Below are positions 53,578 through 64,000 of a stretch of DNA of 64,000 bases, in pieces. The notes below the pieces were generated by a model that ran no database searches, was not told the DNA's origin, and was given only the letters and a program-made list of their open reading frames with translations. Numbering within the stretch: position 1 is the stretch's first letter; every line of letters starts with the position of its first letter. A program made the translations under genes and the position numbers. Location of the stretch: positions 22,762,001 to 22,826,000 of the forward strand of contig CM053152.1 in NCBI GenBank assembly GCA_028571685.1, given 5' to 3'. The stretch comes from Heterohyrax brucei (Eukaryota; Chordata; Mammalia; Hyracoidea; Procaviidae).

Positions 53578-56455
53578 TACTGACCTTTTTTCTAGAAGAT
53601 CTGTCCATTACTGAAAGTGGAGTGTTGAAGTCTCCCATTATTGTAGAGTGATCCATCTCATTTTTCAGTGTAGTCAGTGTTTCTTTGTGTATTTAGATGC
53701 TGTAGTATTGGGTGCATAAATATTTAATATTGTTAAGTCCTGCTTGTGTATTGAAACTTTCAGCAATAAATAGTGACCTTACTTGTCCACACTGGTGGAT
53801 TTTACATTAAAATCTATTTTATCAGATATTAGTATTGCCACACCTACTCTTTTTTGCATGTTGTTATCTTGGTATATTGTATTCCATTCTTTAATTTTCA
53901 GTTTGTTCTTATCTTTAAGTCTAAGGTGAGTTTCTTGTTAGCAACATATAGACAGGACATGTCTTTTGATCCAAGACGTCACTAATCTCTTTACTGGAGT
54001 GTTCAGTCTGTTTACATTAAGTGTAATTATTGATAGCCATGTGGTTTAGTGCTCTCATTTTGATGTATTTATTTTGTTGGTGGTGTTTTCTCTGTTGCTC
54101 TTAATATTCTATTTTGGGTCATTCTTTATGAGTTGATTTTTCATCCTTTTCAGTGTTGGTTTTGTGTTTGTTGGGACTCCTGTGTCACGTTTCTTGTTTT
54201 GATATGCTGTATCTTTATTGTGCTTTGCGGCTACACTATGATGCCCCTTAATAATCCAAGTTTAAACCCAATTTTAACTTCTACGTATCTTACTAAGTTC
54301 CTTTCCATCTGAAAGGACTATAACTACTGTAGTATATCTCTCTTTTTAATATGATAGTGTCATAGTTTTCATGATATGATCACTGGATCCTGTCTAATAT
54401 TGTAGCTTTGATTTGAGTTTTTGTGCCTTGCCTAACTGAGTAGGTTACTGGATGTTGTGTCCCGCATTGCCTCCTTAAATGTAAAGTTAATGGTTTTGTT
54501 TTTCTAAGTAAAGACTGTCTTTCAGTATGTCTTGTAGCTTTCTTTTTTTTTTCTTTTTTTTTTTACAAAGTCTCTTAAGTTCCTGTTTATCTGTGAATAT
54601 CTTCATTTCATCTTTATATTTGAAAGACAGTTTTGCAGGATATGTAATTCTTGGTTGAAAAGTTTTACTCCTTCAAGGCTTTGAATGTGTCATCCCACTG
54701 CCTCCATGCCAGCATCATTTCTGCTGAGAAGTCAGATGAAAGCCCACACGGCTTCCCTCTGATTGTTACTTTTGCTTTGAGTCTAGCTGTCTTTAAGAGT
54801 TTTCTGTTTATGTTTCATTTTGCAAACGTGATTATAATATGTCTTGGTGTCTTTCTTTTAGGACCTGTTTCTTTGTGGCATTTGATACATGTCTTGGATA
54901 TCTGTGTTCTCTTTCAGAATTGCAGGGAAGTTTTCTGTGAGCAACTCAACAGCAATATTCTGTGTTTTCAACTACCTCTCCCTATTTAGGAACTCCAGTG
55001 AATTGTAGATTATTCCTACTGATAGAGTCCCACTTGTTTCTTAATGCTTTTTCATTTTTCTTGTTTCTTTTCTCTTGATTTCTCATAAATGCTGGTATCA
55101 GTTGCTCTATCCTCAAGGTCACTAAGTCTGACTTCCATTTCCTCAGTTCTGCTCTTGTGGCTTTGGATGGAATTGTCTAATTCTGTAATTTTGTTATCTG
55201 CTGGATTTCAGATCATTGATGGTCCATCAGTTTGAATAGCTTTCTTAATTTTTGATTTTGCTCTGCTGCATTTTGCATAATGTCTAGGAGATCTGTCTAT
55301 ATAAATTTTTTGTACTCAGCCTCGAATAGTTTCAGAAAGGCTTCCTCATCTGAGAAGTTCTTTGGTTCTTCACTTTGGGAGTTTTCTGGAGCCATGGGTG
55401 GATATTTCTTTAAATATTTGGTTTATTGCCTTTAGGAATCTAGAGACTGTTTAGTTTCTCTGTGTTGTTTTAACAGGAGTGGAGGCACAGTTCCAAGAAG
55501 GAAGTTGATCACCAGCCACCTCTATGTACTCCAGTGACTGGGCCCAGTGAAATCTCTTGGGTAGCAGGCTCCACATCCTAGTTGACAAAGCCACAGCTTT
55601 ACTTGTGGAGTCACTGGGGGGGCCATCAGCCGACTATGATGTGGGTCAGTAAAGGCTAGTAGAAATACCATCAGACTACACCACAGTTATTTCTCTAGGC
55701 AGTCTTATTTTGAAACGTGAAAGTTACCTGACTGCTTCTAAAATCAGTGACGCTGTCAGGTGTGCAAGTCTGTCCTTCTGGCTGACAGTGGAGGCACCTC
55801 TTCAGCTGTTACCAGATGCTGTAATACAGTTCAAAGTAGGGACAGGCTACTGACCTGCTGTCATCTTCTTCTGGGCCCTATCCATAAGGCTACACAGTGC
55901 TAACCACAGCTTTTCTGCTGTGAAAGCATTTCCTACGCTAGGTCTGCCTCCCAGCCTGAGAGTTAGCCCCTCCTGAGGCCTCCAGTTGGGTAATTCTGCC
56001 TCCCAGTGAAACAGGATGGCAGCCCCCATCAAGGTCTCCTGCCCCCACAAAACAGCAGAATCTGTAGTAGAGGTTCGAAAAGAGTGGGTAGAGAGGCTGT
56101 GGCGCTCTGAGTCTGGAGCTGGGCTCTCAAAATATGGCTATTCCACCTGCTAATCACTTTAGCACTGGGGCTCAGCATTTCTGCCAGATAAACCCATCCC
56201 CCACCTGCTAGCCAACAAAAAGAAAAACAGTTAAATGCCAGTTACCTTCAGTCCGCGGAGCCAGCAAATTCAACCAGAGCGGGGCTCGGTGAAAGACATG
56301 AAGTTTCCCATTCAGCAGCATGTAGTCCAAACTGACAGCCCTGTGCCATGTCACTGGGTTTCCAGAAAGCTCTGGTTAATCATCAATCCAGGCCTTAGTT
56401 TTCAGAGGGAATTAAGGAGAACATGTGTCTAGTATGCCATGTTAACTACCTCCCT
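53578..56455 (-). mobile_element. L1, antisense: ORF2 start, ORF1 and 5' UTR
   Basis: It resumes the older L1 after the nested insert ('TGTTGAAGTCTCCCATTATT', 'GGGTGCATAAATATTTAATA', endonuclease side). ORF1-like sequence follows at about 54300-55350 and a GC-richer 5' UTR to about 56455. Read in reverse, the end starts near GGGGAGGGAGGTAGTTAACA. No 80-bp monomers are visible in this 5' UTR, unlike at 2111. Confidence 0.8.
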
Positions 56456-56489
56456 CCCCAACGTTGATTCTTTTACAAAGTCTTCAGTG

Positions 56490-56870
56490 GCAGCATTGAA
56501 AGTCAAACTGTTTGACCTACAAGGCCCATCATAATCTGGCACTTTCCCTCTTTTTCACCCTCCTCTTCCCTGACAGTTCCCTGTCTTTGCTGAATCTCAG
56601 CCACATTGGCTTTCTGTTAATTGCTATAACATACCAGATTTTTGTCATACGCCCTATCCTTCAGTAGAATATCACTACCCCCCATCCTTTTCTCATGACT
56701 GGCCTGTTCTCATTCGTCAGGTAATTACTTAATGTCTGCTTCCCTGATGAGTATAATGCCCCACAAGGACAGGAGACCTGGCCTCTGTTGTTCTACATTG
56801 TGTGTCCAGAACTTAAACAATGTGCTGGACATTTTGATTTTTTGGACAGATAAAAGCATTTGGCTGACTG
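56490..56870 (+). repeat. L2 LINE fragment
   Basis: 'GACCTACAAGGCCCATCATA', 'ATCTCAGCCACATTGGC' and 'CCCACAAGGACAGGAGACC' are L2 patterns. Confidence 0.65.
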
Positions 56871-56967
56871 AGGCTTGGCAATCTGGAATTCCAGTCCATG
56901 AGCTCTAGTTCTTATTTTGTTAACAATTTTCTGGTAAAATTATTTAATTTCTTTTATTTCATAGTTA

Positions 56968-57048
56968 CACTGTTGTTGTTCGGTGCTGTTGACTTGGTTC
57001 CAACTCATAGCAATGCTGTATACAACAGAATGAAACACTGCCTGTTCC
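56968..57048 (-). repeat. RTE 3' end fragment, antisense
   Basis: 'GTTGTTGTTCGGTGCTGTTG' and 'CAACAGAATGAAACACTGCC' match the reversed RTE 3' end at 36628. Confidence 0.7.
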
Positions 57049-57052
57049 TTTT

Positions 57053-57192
57053 TGGAGGAAACCCTGATGGCATTGTGTTGAAGAGCTTAATGCTCTTAAC
57101 CAAAAGATTAGCATTCATATCCATGAGATGCTCCTTGGAAACTCCATGGGGCAGTTCTACTGTGCCCTGCAGGATTGCTGTGAATTGAAATT
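57053..57192 (+). repeat. AfroSINE
   Basis: 'GGAAACCCTGATGGCATTGT', 'CTTGGAAACTCCATGGGGCA' and a tail 'GATTGCTGTGAATTG'. It directly follows the RTE fragment. Confidence 0.8.
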
Positions 57193-57572
57193 TCATATTT
57201 AGAACTGTCTTAAAGGCCCATTATAAAAATCCACAGGACTGTTAAGTGATCTGGACATAGGAAGAGCTGGCTCTTACTGTGTTTGGTGCTACACAGTCAT
57301 AATAGGTATTTGAGTGGTTCTTTTAAAGTTCCAAAATTCTTTCTGAGATGCAATTTTTAGCTCTGCTGTAATTTTGAGACAAATCAGACAGGCAACTTTC
57401 CTTATTTTAAAGATAGGAACAATGTAGAAATTTAAATTACTTTTCCTAGGGTCTTGAAGTATGAAACCCAATAAATGTGGAAGTTCTGTTACATGTCAGT
57501 TTTGTCAAACACACTGATTATTCTCCCAGTAAGTTGTGCATTCAGTTGGTGATATGCTTGTTTTCTTTACAG

Positions 57573-57642
57573 GTAATGGTGACAAACACAATAAAATCAA
57601 ACAGAAAGCATTTGTGGAGCCGTATTTTAAGGATGATGAAAG
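57573..57642 (+). CDS. RBBP8: RBBP8 exon: QKAFVEPYFK, last in the window
   Basis: Coding 70 nt: 2 bases, 22 codons, 2 bases of an Arg codon; acceptor TTTTCTTTACAG, donor GTAAGT. It reads NGDKHNKIKQKAFVEPYFKD and then DE, matching human up to R786. It follows a 17.4-kb intron filled with LINEs. The exons for the Sae2-like C-terminal domain are not in the remaining 6.4 kb and must lie further downstream. Confidence 0.95.
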
Positions 57643-58482
57643 GTAAGTTGGTCTTGATTAATACCATCAACATCACTGAAAGAACCATAGAGCCATCTTT
57701 GTCAGAGTATCTGTAAAGCTGTTCAGTTTGCTTTAGTTTCATGAGAGTGAAGATGGTTTACTTTACAGTCACAACAGTGAAGGACTCAAGCATAAATATG
57801 ATAAATTATGTGGAATTTATTATCACTGCTCCCACCCCTTTATTGACAGTGGTAAGAGTTATTTTCTCTTATTATTTTTGTTCAATTTTATTTTGAACTT
57901 TATTTGAACTTTGGGGATTTATTACATTGTATACTGTAATTTTTATATATAAGAGCTTAACCTTAGGTTGTGCTTCAAGGTTATTTTATAAATATTTTCA
58001 GACCTTTAAAACAAACTTTAAATGTCTTGATTTTGAACCATAATGGTACTTTCTGCTTTTTGTGCAAAGAATGTAAATTCTGGTACTTTTCACTCATATA
58101 CTGTTCATTATTGAAATAAGTTAAGGCATAGTTCAAAAGATTTAGTCCTTTTTATCTGTAAGTTATGATGCTAGCAAATTAAATTACTCAATTAAGTTAT
58201 TCCTTACACTTTTTAAAATGTTTTATTGTGTTGTAGTGTAAGTTTATATAGCAAATTAGGTTCCCAGTAAAAGTCCTAATAATGTATGTTTATCAGTTCA
58301 TTGCCATTATTATTGATTCTCAAATTATCCCATCTTGACAGTAGCCTAGTCAATTAAAATTTAGGATTACAGGCACTCCGTGGGTTATAAATGAGATTGT
58401 TTTTCCTGTGTCATTGAGTCAAATTTGTAGGTAAGTCCAAATAGGTATGTATAGGTCTTTTTTAGTCTTTATTTAGTACAAG
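57643..58482. other. Intron after the last exon in the window
   Basis: AT-rich; no assignable repeat and no further RBBP8 exon. Confidence 0.5.
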
Positions 58483-58650
58483 AAGGAAACCCTGGTGGCA
58501 TAGTGGTTAAGTGCTGTGGCTTCTGATCAAAAGGTTAGCAGTTCACATCCACCAGACACTCCTTGTGAACTGTGTGGGACGGATGTGCCCGGTCCTATAG
58601 TGTCACTATAACTCAGAATTGACACAAGGCACTGGGTTTTTTGGTTTAGT
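58483..58650 (+). repeat. AfroSINE, well preserved
   Basis: 'GGAAACCCTGGTGGCATAGT' with A box, 'AAAAGGTTAGCAGTTCACAT' B box, tail 'GCACTGGGTTTTTTGGTTTA'. Confidence 0.88.
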
Positions 58651-59189
58651 TCAAGGAAAAGGATCAAGGCCTTTTAAATGATTTAAAAGGTGCATATGTA
58701 GCACGTAAAGGTAATTGTGATAAAGAATTTGGTGGAATAGGAGTTAGTTCAGTTGTTTCAAAGTGAGGTCAAATTTAGATAACATCAAAGAACAAGTGTG
58801 AGTTCTCTCTCTAGTAACCTGGTGATTGTCTGTACAGAGTTTTTACTTAACCTCTTCTGTCTTAACATCTGTATCTCTTTTCATGCCTGCTAAAAATCCC
58901 ATTTCTAAATGCCACCAATATAATCCCTCATTTTACTTTACTCCACAGTACCCACACAGGGTGGTCTCGTATAATACAAACACCACCAATAACACAATTA
59001 ATGAAAACATTTTAAGTCATCTTATTTGTATTCTTTTTTCCTTCAGATGTATGCTGTTAAAATATGTATGACCAGATCACTGTGTTTTGAAGGTTACTCA
59101 GATTACTTACTTTCTGTGTAGTTATGCCACCAACTTAGTACCCAGGCTCATGGCATTAAAAAGTAGGTAAAGCATAGACATAGTATCAA

Positions 59190-59347
59190 AACAAAAACCC
59201 CTTGTTGTCCAGTCAGTTCTCACTCACAGCAACCTTATAGGGCAGAGTCAAACTTCCCCATAGAGTTTCCAAGGAACAGCTGATGAATACAGACTGCTGA
59301 TGTTTTGGTTAGCAGTTGAGCTCTCAACCACTGCACAACCAGGGCTC
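59190..59347 (-). repeat. AfroSINE, antisense
   Basis: 'CAAAAACCCCTTGTTGTCCA', 'AGTTTCCAAGGAACAGC' and 'CTCTCAACCACTGCACAACC'. Confidence 0.85.
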
Positions 59348-59522
59348 TGCACATGGTACTGCTAGAGGCTGCAAAGCAAGATATTTTCAGTTAAGTCTCT
59401 GGTGTCTTAACCTTGTTGCCTTCACCTATTGGTTGTTGTACCCCTATAGGTAACCATTTGTTAAAATATTTGTGATTTCATTCAATTATAAAAAATAAGA
59501 GCAAATACATACACATATGTAT

Positions 59523-59693
59523 AGTAGAAACCCTGGTGATGTAGTGGTTAAGTGTTACATCTGCTAACCAAGATGTCAGCGGTTCAGATCTACCAGGTAT
59601 TCCTTGGAAACTCTGTGGAGCAGTTATACTCCGTCCTAGAGTGTCACTATGAGTTGGAATCAGCCCAGTAGCAGTGGGTTTGGTTTTTATGTA
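59523..59693 (+). repeat. AfroSINE, well preserved
   Basis: 'GAAACCCTGGTGATGTAGTG', 'TCAGCGGTTCAGATCTACCA' and tail 'CAGTGGGTTTGGTTTTTATG'. Confidence 0.88.
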
Positions 59694-59794
59694 TAGTAAT
59701 ACTCTCCCCATTTAAATAAATGGTATTATGCCAGATAGATGATGGATAGGCAGACTGACCAATTGACCTTTCTCTACAGTGCATTTTTCTCATA

Positions 59795-60062
59795 ACGAAT
59801 ACATCCTAGAAATCAGTAATTTATAGTGATATACTTGGTTTCATTTCTTAGCTGCTCAGTAGGGCACTATGTAACTGTGCCGTAATATGTTCATGTTGAT
59901 GGCCATTTGGGTAGTTATAGTCATGCTAGCACACTTAGTACTACAATGAATAGTCTTGTCCGCTTTCTTTTCATGTTTTTGTCTGTGTTTCTTGAGCTAG
60001 ATTTTTAGAAGTGATGTTGCATGGCAGGAACTGTCATTTTAAATGTTTTTTGTTTCAAGTTC
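59795..60062 (-). mobile_element. Old L1 (L1ME-type) 3' fragment, antisense
   Basis: 'ATGTTGATGGCCATTTGGGT', 'TACAATGAATAGTCTTGTCC' and 'GATTTTTAGAAGTGATG' are antisense L1ME landmarks. Confidence 0.65.
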
Positions 60063-60064
60063 CC

Positions 60065-60460
60065 GAAATTTTTTTTTTTTTTTTTTTTTTTTTTAGTATG
60101 AACAGTTTTATTTATTCTGAAGCCATTGGAAACTAGCGATATAAGAAATGGGTAAAGGTGTAGGAATGGTAAAAGTTTCTGCATTCATTTGGGTGCCTTC
60201 CCTACTGAGAATACTAGCAGACCCTAGGAAGATGGGCTGGCTGTGCTGTGTCAGGTACGGGAAGCTTGCTTGTTAAGCTCTTAGGTGGCTTTCAGGTCTA
60301 CTACAGATTCCAGTGTGCTCTTTGACTGGGTGCATTATGGCACTGCAGGAACTAAACAGATAGTATTTAAGGGAAAGGTTATGGCCAAATTCTATTCTGT
60401 GTAAGCTCAGGATACCATAAGCTATGTAAAAGAAAATATAGATATGGCAGCATTTTGGTT
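60065..60460 (-). pseudogene. Retrocopy-like segment with oligo(T) edge
   Basis: A run of about 26 T (60069-60094) precedes sequence that on the reverse strand ends CAGAATAAATAAAACTGTTC, meaning AATAAA about 15-20 bases before a poly(A). This is the mark of a processed retrocopy in antisense. A second T run near 60458-60470 limits the other side. I could not identify a parent gene; it may be mostly 3' UTR. Confidence 0.5.
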
Positions 60461-60566
60461 TTTTTTTTTTAAATCAGTCTTTTCATGATCTCCCATTTTA
60501 ACATGAATTGCTCAGAAGCTGAAGGCTCTGGGAGTTAAACACAACAAGGTCATATAAGTTCAAACC

Positions 60567-60713
60567 ATAAAAACCAAACCACTGCCATATCAAGTGGTTT
60601 CTGACTTCAAGGCCATAAAGCTTTACTGCAGCAGACTGCCTCATCTTTCTCCTATGGAGGTGGTGGATTTAAACCAGTGACCTCTTGATTAACAGTTGAG
60701 TGCTTACTCACTT
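60567..60713 (-). repeat. AfroSINE, long variant, diverged, antisense
   Basis: 'AAAAACCAAACCACTGCCAT', 'GCAGCAGACTGCCTCATCTT' (long-subtype insert), 'AACAGTTGAGTGCTTACTCA'. Confidence 0.7.
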
Positions 60714-61654
60714 TAATTGAAATAGAGAAGTTCTGAAGGAAAAAATCATTCTTGTCAATTACAGGAGCATCTTACCGTAACTGCGGATCCAGATGCCTTA
60801 GAGGAATAGCTACATTACTTACAAGTCATTTTAAAAATTAGTTTGTGTGAGTTAGACTGTTTAACCTCACTGGACATTTTTTATCTGTTATTAACAAAAT
60901 ACGTAGGCCACACGTAACTCTTCATTTGCCTATTTTGTAAGTTTGGTTTTTAGTATGTTGGGATTGTGCGGGTTCCCCCACCACCAATTATTTATTTAGT
61001 GAAAATATACGCGGCAAAACATACTGCAGTTCCACAGTTTCTATATGACATTGAATACAGTCTGCAAATTGTGCATCAATTGTCTCTATCTATTCCCAGA
61101 TTATTCAACTCATTGCCCTCTTAAGCTTGTCATATGTTTTAAGTTGCTGTTGTCAGTTCAACCACATGTAGATAATTCCTTAAAATAACACAATATTCAA
61201 GACATACATTTTTAATCATTAAGATAAGCTATTGTTTGGTTTATGTTGGGCCTTGTAAGGCGGAATATAGTAAATATAGTAATAAAAATTTTGTAGGTCT
61301 TGGTTGCATTTTCTTCTTAAAGTACTCCATGGCGTATTAATACAAATCTCAGTGCCTTTGACCTTCTTAGATTTCTGCTGGCTCATAATAGGATCTCTTG
61401 CATTTAAGTACAAGTATGAATAATAGGTATGCGTAGTATCTTGAAGAACTCGGGAATTTTTCTTTTAGAGAAATTGGCAAATGGCACATGAACAGATGGA
61501 TCTGTGCTTTGGGGATAGACTTATCCCTAGATGAGTGGTTAATAAAACTGAGTTAATAGGAGGAGTATTCTCTTTCCTGGTTATGTACTAAAATACCAAT
61601 TCCTAAGTTTAATAACATATTATTCCTTGTTAAATAGGTTATTTTATTTTACTT
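60714..61654. other. Intronic sequence with a faint LINE remnant
   Basis: 61000-61110 ('AGTGAAAATATACGCGGCAA', 'CACAGTTTCTATATGACATT') resembles an antisense L1 3' UTR. The rest is unassigned. Confidence 0.4.
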
Positions 61655-62412
61655 CTTAATTTTTTTTAATTGTGGTGAAAATATATATAACAAAGTATAC
61701 ACCTCTCAACAATTTCTGCATGTACAATTTAGTAACCTTATTACATTCTTCAGGTTGCACAACCATTCTTACTATCCTTTTCGAAATCTTTCCATCACCA
61801 AGGTAACATTAACTTACTGTCCCCTAAGCAAAAAACTACCCATTTCCCCTACCTCCCATTCCTGGTAACCACTAATCTTTGTTTTCTATATATCTGTTTA
61901 TTTTGTATAAGTGAGATCATATAATGTTTATCCTTTTGCAACTTATTTTCCTCAGTGGTATTTTCAAGGTTCATCCATGTTGTGGTGTGCATCAGATTTT
62001 ATTTCCCCTTATGGCTGAGCAGTATTCCGTTGTATGCACATACCATGTTTTGTTTATCCTTCCTCTGTTGACGGCCATTGCCACTGTTTACACCTTTTGA
62101 CTGTTATGAAAAGTGCTGCAGTGAACAATGAGGTCTAGGTTTCTGTTTGCCTTTTTGCCCTCACTGCTAGGTATGTTCCTAGGAGTGGAATCACTGGATC
62201 ATGTCATCATTCTGTATTCAACTTTTTGAGGAACCAGGTGTTTTCCATAGTGGGTGTTCCATTATCTGTTCCTTCCCACAGTGGATGGGGGTTCCAGTTT
62301 CTCCACAACCTCACCAACACCTGTTATTTTCCACTGTTTTTTGTGTTTTTTTTTTTTTAAATCATTGTCATTCTTATAGAGGCAAGGTTGTTATCTTACT
62401 GCAGTTTTTATT

Positions 62413-62578
62413 TGCAATCCCAGTGGTATAGTGGTTAAGAGCCACAGCTGCTAACCAAAAGATCATCAGTTTGAAACTACCAGGCACTCCTTGGAAACTC
62501 TACAGAGCAGTCCTGCTCTGTCCTGTAGGGTCACTATGAGTCAGAATCAATGCAACAGCAATGAGTTTTGTTTTATTT
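62413..62578 (+). repeat. AfroSINE inside L1
   Basis: 'CCAGTGGTATAGTGGTTAAG', 'AAAAGATCATCAGTTTGAAA', 'GTAGGGTCACTATGAGTCAG'. Confidence 0.87.
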
Positions 62579-62707
62579 AATGATGATGACATTGAATGTC
62601 TTTTTGTTTGCTTGTTGGCCATTTGAATATCTTCTTTGGTTGAATGTTGAAGTCCTCTGCCCGTTTTTTTATTGTGTAGTTTTTATTGTTACGTTCTGTA
62701 AGTTATA

Positions 62708-62896
62708 CAGTAAAACCAATGAAAGTTGGAACCTGTGCAAAGTGGAAACTTGTCGGAGAAAGAAAATTAAAATATTTTCCACTAAAACAGGAAAGAGAAA
62801 AGTGGTTCAGACTGAACTTTGTCAAAGGTAGAAAACTTGTGAATCCCAGAAAAAGAGGGCAGTCCCCTAGAGTTCTGGCTCTCACAGGTTTCACTG
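62708..62896. mobile_element. Small non-autonomous DNA transposon, TA target
   Basis: 189 bp bounded by CAGTAAAACC at the left and GGTTTCACTG at the right, which are inverted repeats with one mismatch. It is flanked by TATA on both sides, compatible with a TA duplication (Tc1/mariner-type). The L1 reads continuously across it. Confidence 0.75.
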
Positions 62897-63429
62897 TATA
62901 TTTTGGATATTAGAACTTTATTGGATATATGGTTACCAAAAGTCTTCTTCTAACTTGTAGGTTATCTTTTCACTGTGTAGATAAAATCCTTTGATAAACA
63001 GAAGTATTTCGTTTTTATCAGAGCCCATGTATCTGTCTTTTGCTGCTTGTGTTTTTGTTACCATATCTGACAGTGCGTCATTAAAAGCTATGTCCCATAG
63101 TCTTTCCTCTACCTTTTCTTCAGTGAATTCTGTGGTTTTAGTTTTCACATTTAAGTCCTTGATTCATTTTTAATTTTTTTGTCCTTTGTGGTGTGAGGTT
63201 TGGATTATGTTTCTTTCTTCCACATGCAGACATTCCACCTTGCCGAAGCCATTTATTGAAGACACCCTCTTTCCCCACTGAATGGACTTCACACGGTTGT
63301 CAGAAGTCACTTGCCCGTAGATGTATTCTCCTAACCTAATCCTTTTTTCAGCTAGTCATAGACAGAAACAGAAAATAATAGTTGTCTTTTTTAGATACAG
63401 AGAAAAATACCCCTTTAAAAAGCCCTGCA

Positions 63430-63680
63430 TACAGTTGTTGAGTGCTATTGAGTCAATTAGCAGCCCTACGGAATAGAGTAGAACTGCCCCATAGGATTTT
63501 CTAGGTTTTATGGTAGTGTAGTACTTTGAGAGCTATGACTGCTAACCAGAAAGGCAGCAGTTCAGATCTGTTAGGCACTCTTTGACAGCTCCGTGGAACA
63601 GTCTTCCTGGTATCCTATAGCATCGCTATGAGTCAGAATTAACTCAGTGGCAGTGGATTTGGGTTTGGTTTAACCTTTAT
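63430..63680 (+). repeat. AfroSINE plus an antisense SINE/RTE scrap
   Basis: 63430-63505 is a shortened fragment ('GTGCTATTGAGTCAATTAGC', 'GTAGAACTGCCCCATAGG'). 63506-63680 is a fuller sense SINE ('GGCAGCAGTTCAGATCTGTT', 'GCAGTGGATTTGGGTTTGG'). Confidence 0.75.
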
Positions 63681-64000
63681 GGGAGCAGATCTTTCTCCCA
63701 TGGAGTAGATTCAAGCCCCTCCGACCTAGCCAAGCTGTTAACCATTGCACATGAATGGAGTTAATGAGCCAGATTGACTTTGCTAAGTTAAACAAAAAAA
63801 AAAATGAATAAAATGTATGAAACAATGGTGTTCAGAGATTAAACAATGGAGAGTACATGAAAAGATTTCCTGAAGAGTCAAATCAGTGTTTCTAGCGCAA
63901 GAGCTTTTTCCTAACAGTTATTCCAGGTTGCAAAAGTTATGGTTATAACTAATAAATGGAAGCACACTCTATGTAGAATGGATAAAGTCTAACAAATAGT
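63681..64000. other. Window end, nothing firm
   Basis: 63690-63750 resembles an antisense SINE head; otherwise AT-rich without a recognisable exon. Confidence 0.4.

Larger units (their letters stand above)
61655..63360 (-). mobile_element. Old L1 3' half, antisense
   Basis: Antisense order: 'AATTGTGGTGAAAATATATA', 'CCTGGTAACCACTAATCTTT', 'GCTGAGCAGTATTCCGTTGT', 'GGAGTGGAATCACTGGATCA', 'TTGGATATTAGAACTTTATT', 'GAAGCCATTTATTGAAGACA'. It is split by a SINE (62413-62578) and a small DNA element (62708-62896). Confidence 0.85.

Noticed and set aside
53276..53614. 112-codon frame in the transduced segment
   Set aside because: It crosses the target duplication into L1 and has no recognisable domain; the segment looks like carried genomic flank.
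58483..58560. tRNA gene from A and B box sequences
   Set aside because: The boxes belong to the tRNA-derived head of a SINE repeated throughout the window; no acceptor stem closes.
57643..64000. Terminal RBBP8 exons (Sae2-like domain)
   Set aside because: I looked for the conserved C-terminal protein in all forward frames and did not find it; it must lie downstream.

Overview
This window looks like nuclear DNA of a placental mammal, most probably an elephant or another paenungulate afrothere. The evidence is roughly 25 copies of a tRNA-derived SINE of the afrotherian type (AfroSINE), several RTE/BovB-like LINEs, young L1s and MaLR-like LTRs. Older L2, MIR and L1M fossils, common to placental mammals, lie between them. 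The species call is an inference from repeat content; no organism label was available.

The only host gene I can support is RBBP8 (CtIP), on the + strand. Ten consecutive internal coding exons lie at 12305-12480, 17816-17920, 20630-20727, 24271-24386, 25399-26278, 26362-26488, 32460-32548, 33389-33506, 40070-40213 and 57573-57642. All have AG/GT borders, their phases join without a break, and together they read 1923 nt (641 codons) with no stop. By my recall of the human protein they cover about residues 143 to 786 of 897. The N-terminal tetramerisation and coiled-coil exons lie upstream, and the C-terminal Sae2-like exons (including the T847 CDK site) lie downstream. CtIP acts with MRE11-RAD50-NBS1 in DNA-end resection, and recruits BRCA1, CtBP and RB.

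Layout. 1-3400: antisense L1 with a large internal deletion and a three-monomer, 240-bp higher-order tandem repeat. 3400-12300: upstream intron with MIR, a MaLR LTR, a mariner palindrome, L2 and L1M. 12300-26500: six exons among SINEs, an RTE, L2 and a second mariner palindrome. 26500-32460: a four-level nest of L1M, MaLR LTR, RTE and a second LTR. 32460-40213: three exons, with a long RTE and a 22-bp minisatellite before the last. 40213-57573: a 17-kb intron made almost entirely of LINEs. It includes a nearly full-length antisense L1 split by a younger sense L1 with a perfect 16-bp target duplication and an apparent 3' transduction, and a composite retroelement with a 13-bp target duplication. 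57573-64000: one exon, then SINEs, a retrocopy-like segment and an antisense L1 holding a small DNA transposon.

I found no new multi-gene system. The points most worth checking are three departures of this CtIP from the human protein: LxCxE reads LESEE, human N289/H290 read D/Q, and two of five proline-directed sites are lost. The L1 transduction with a poly-G end and the tandem higher-order repeat come next.
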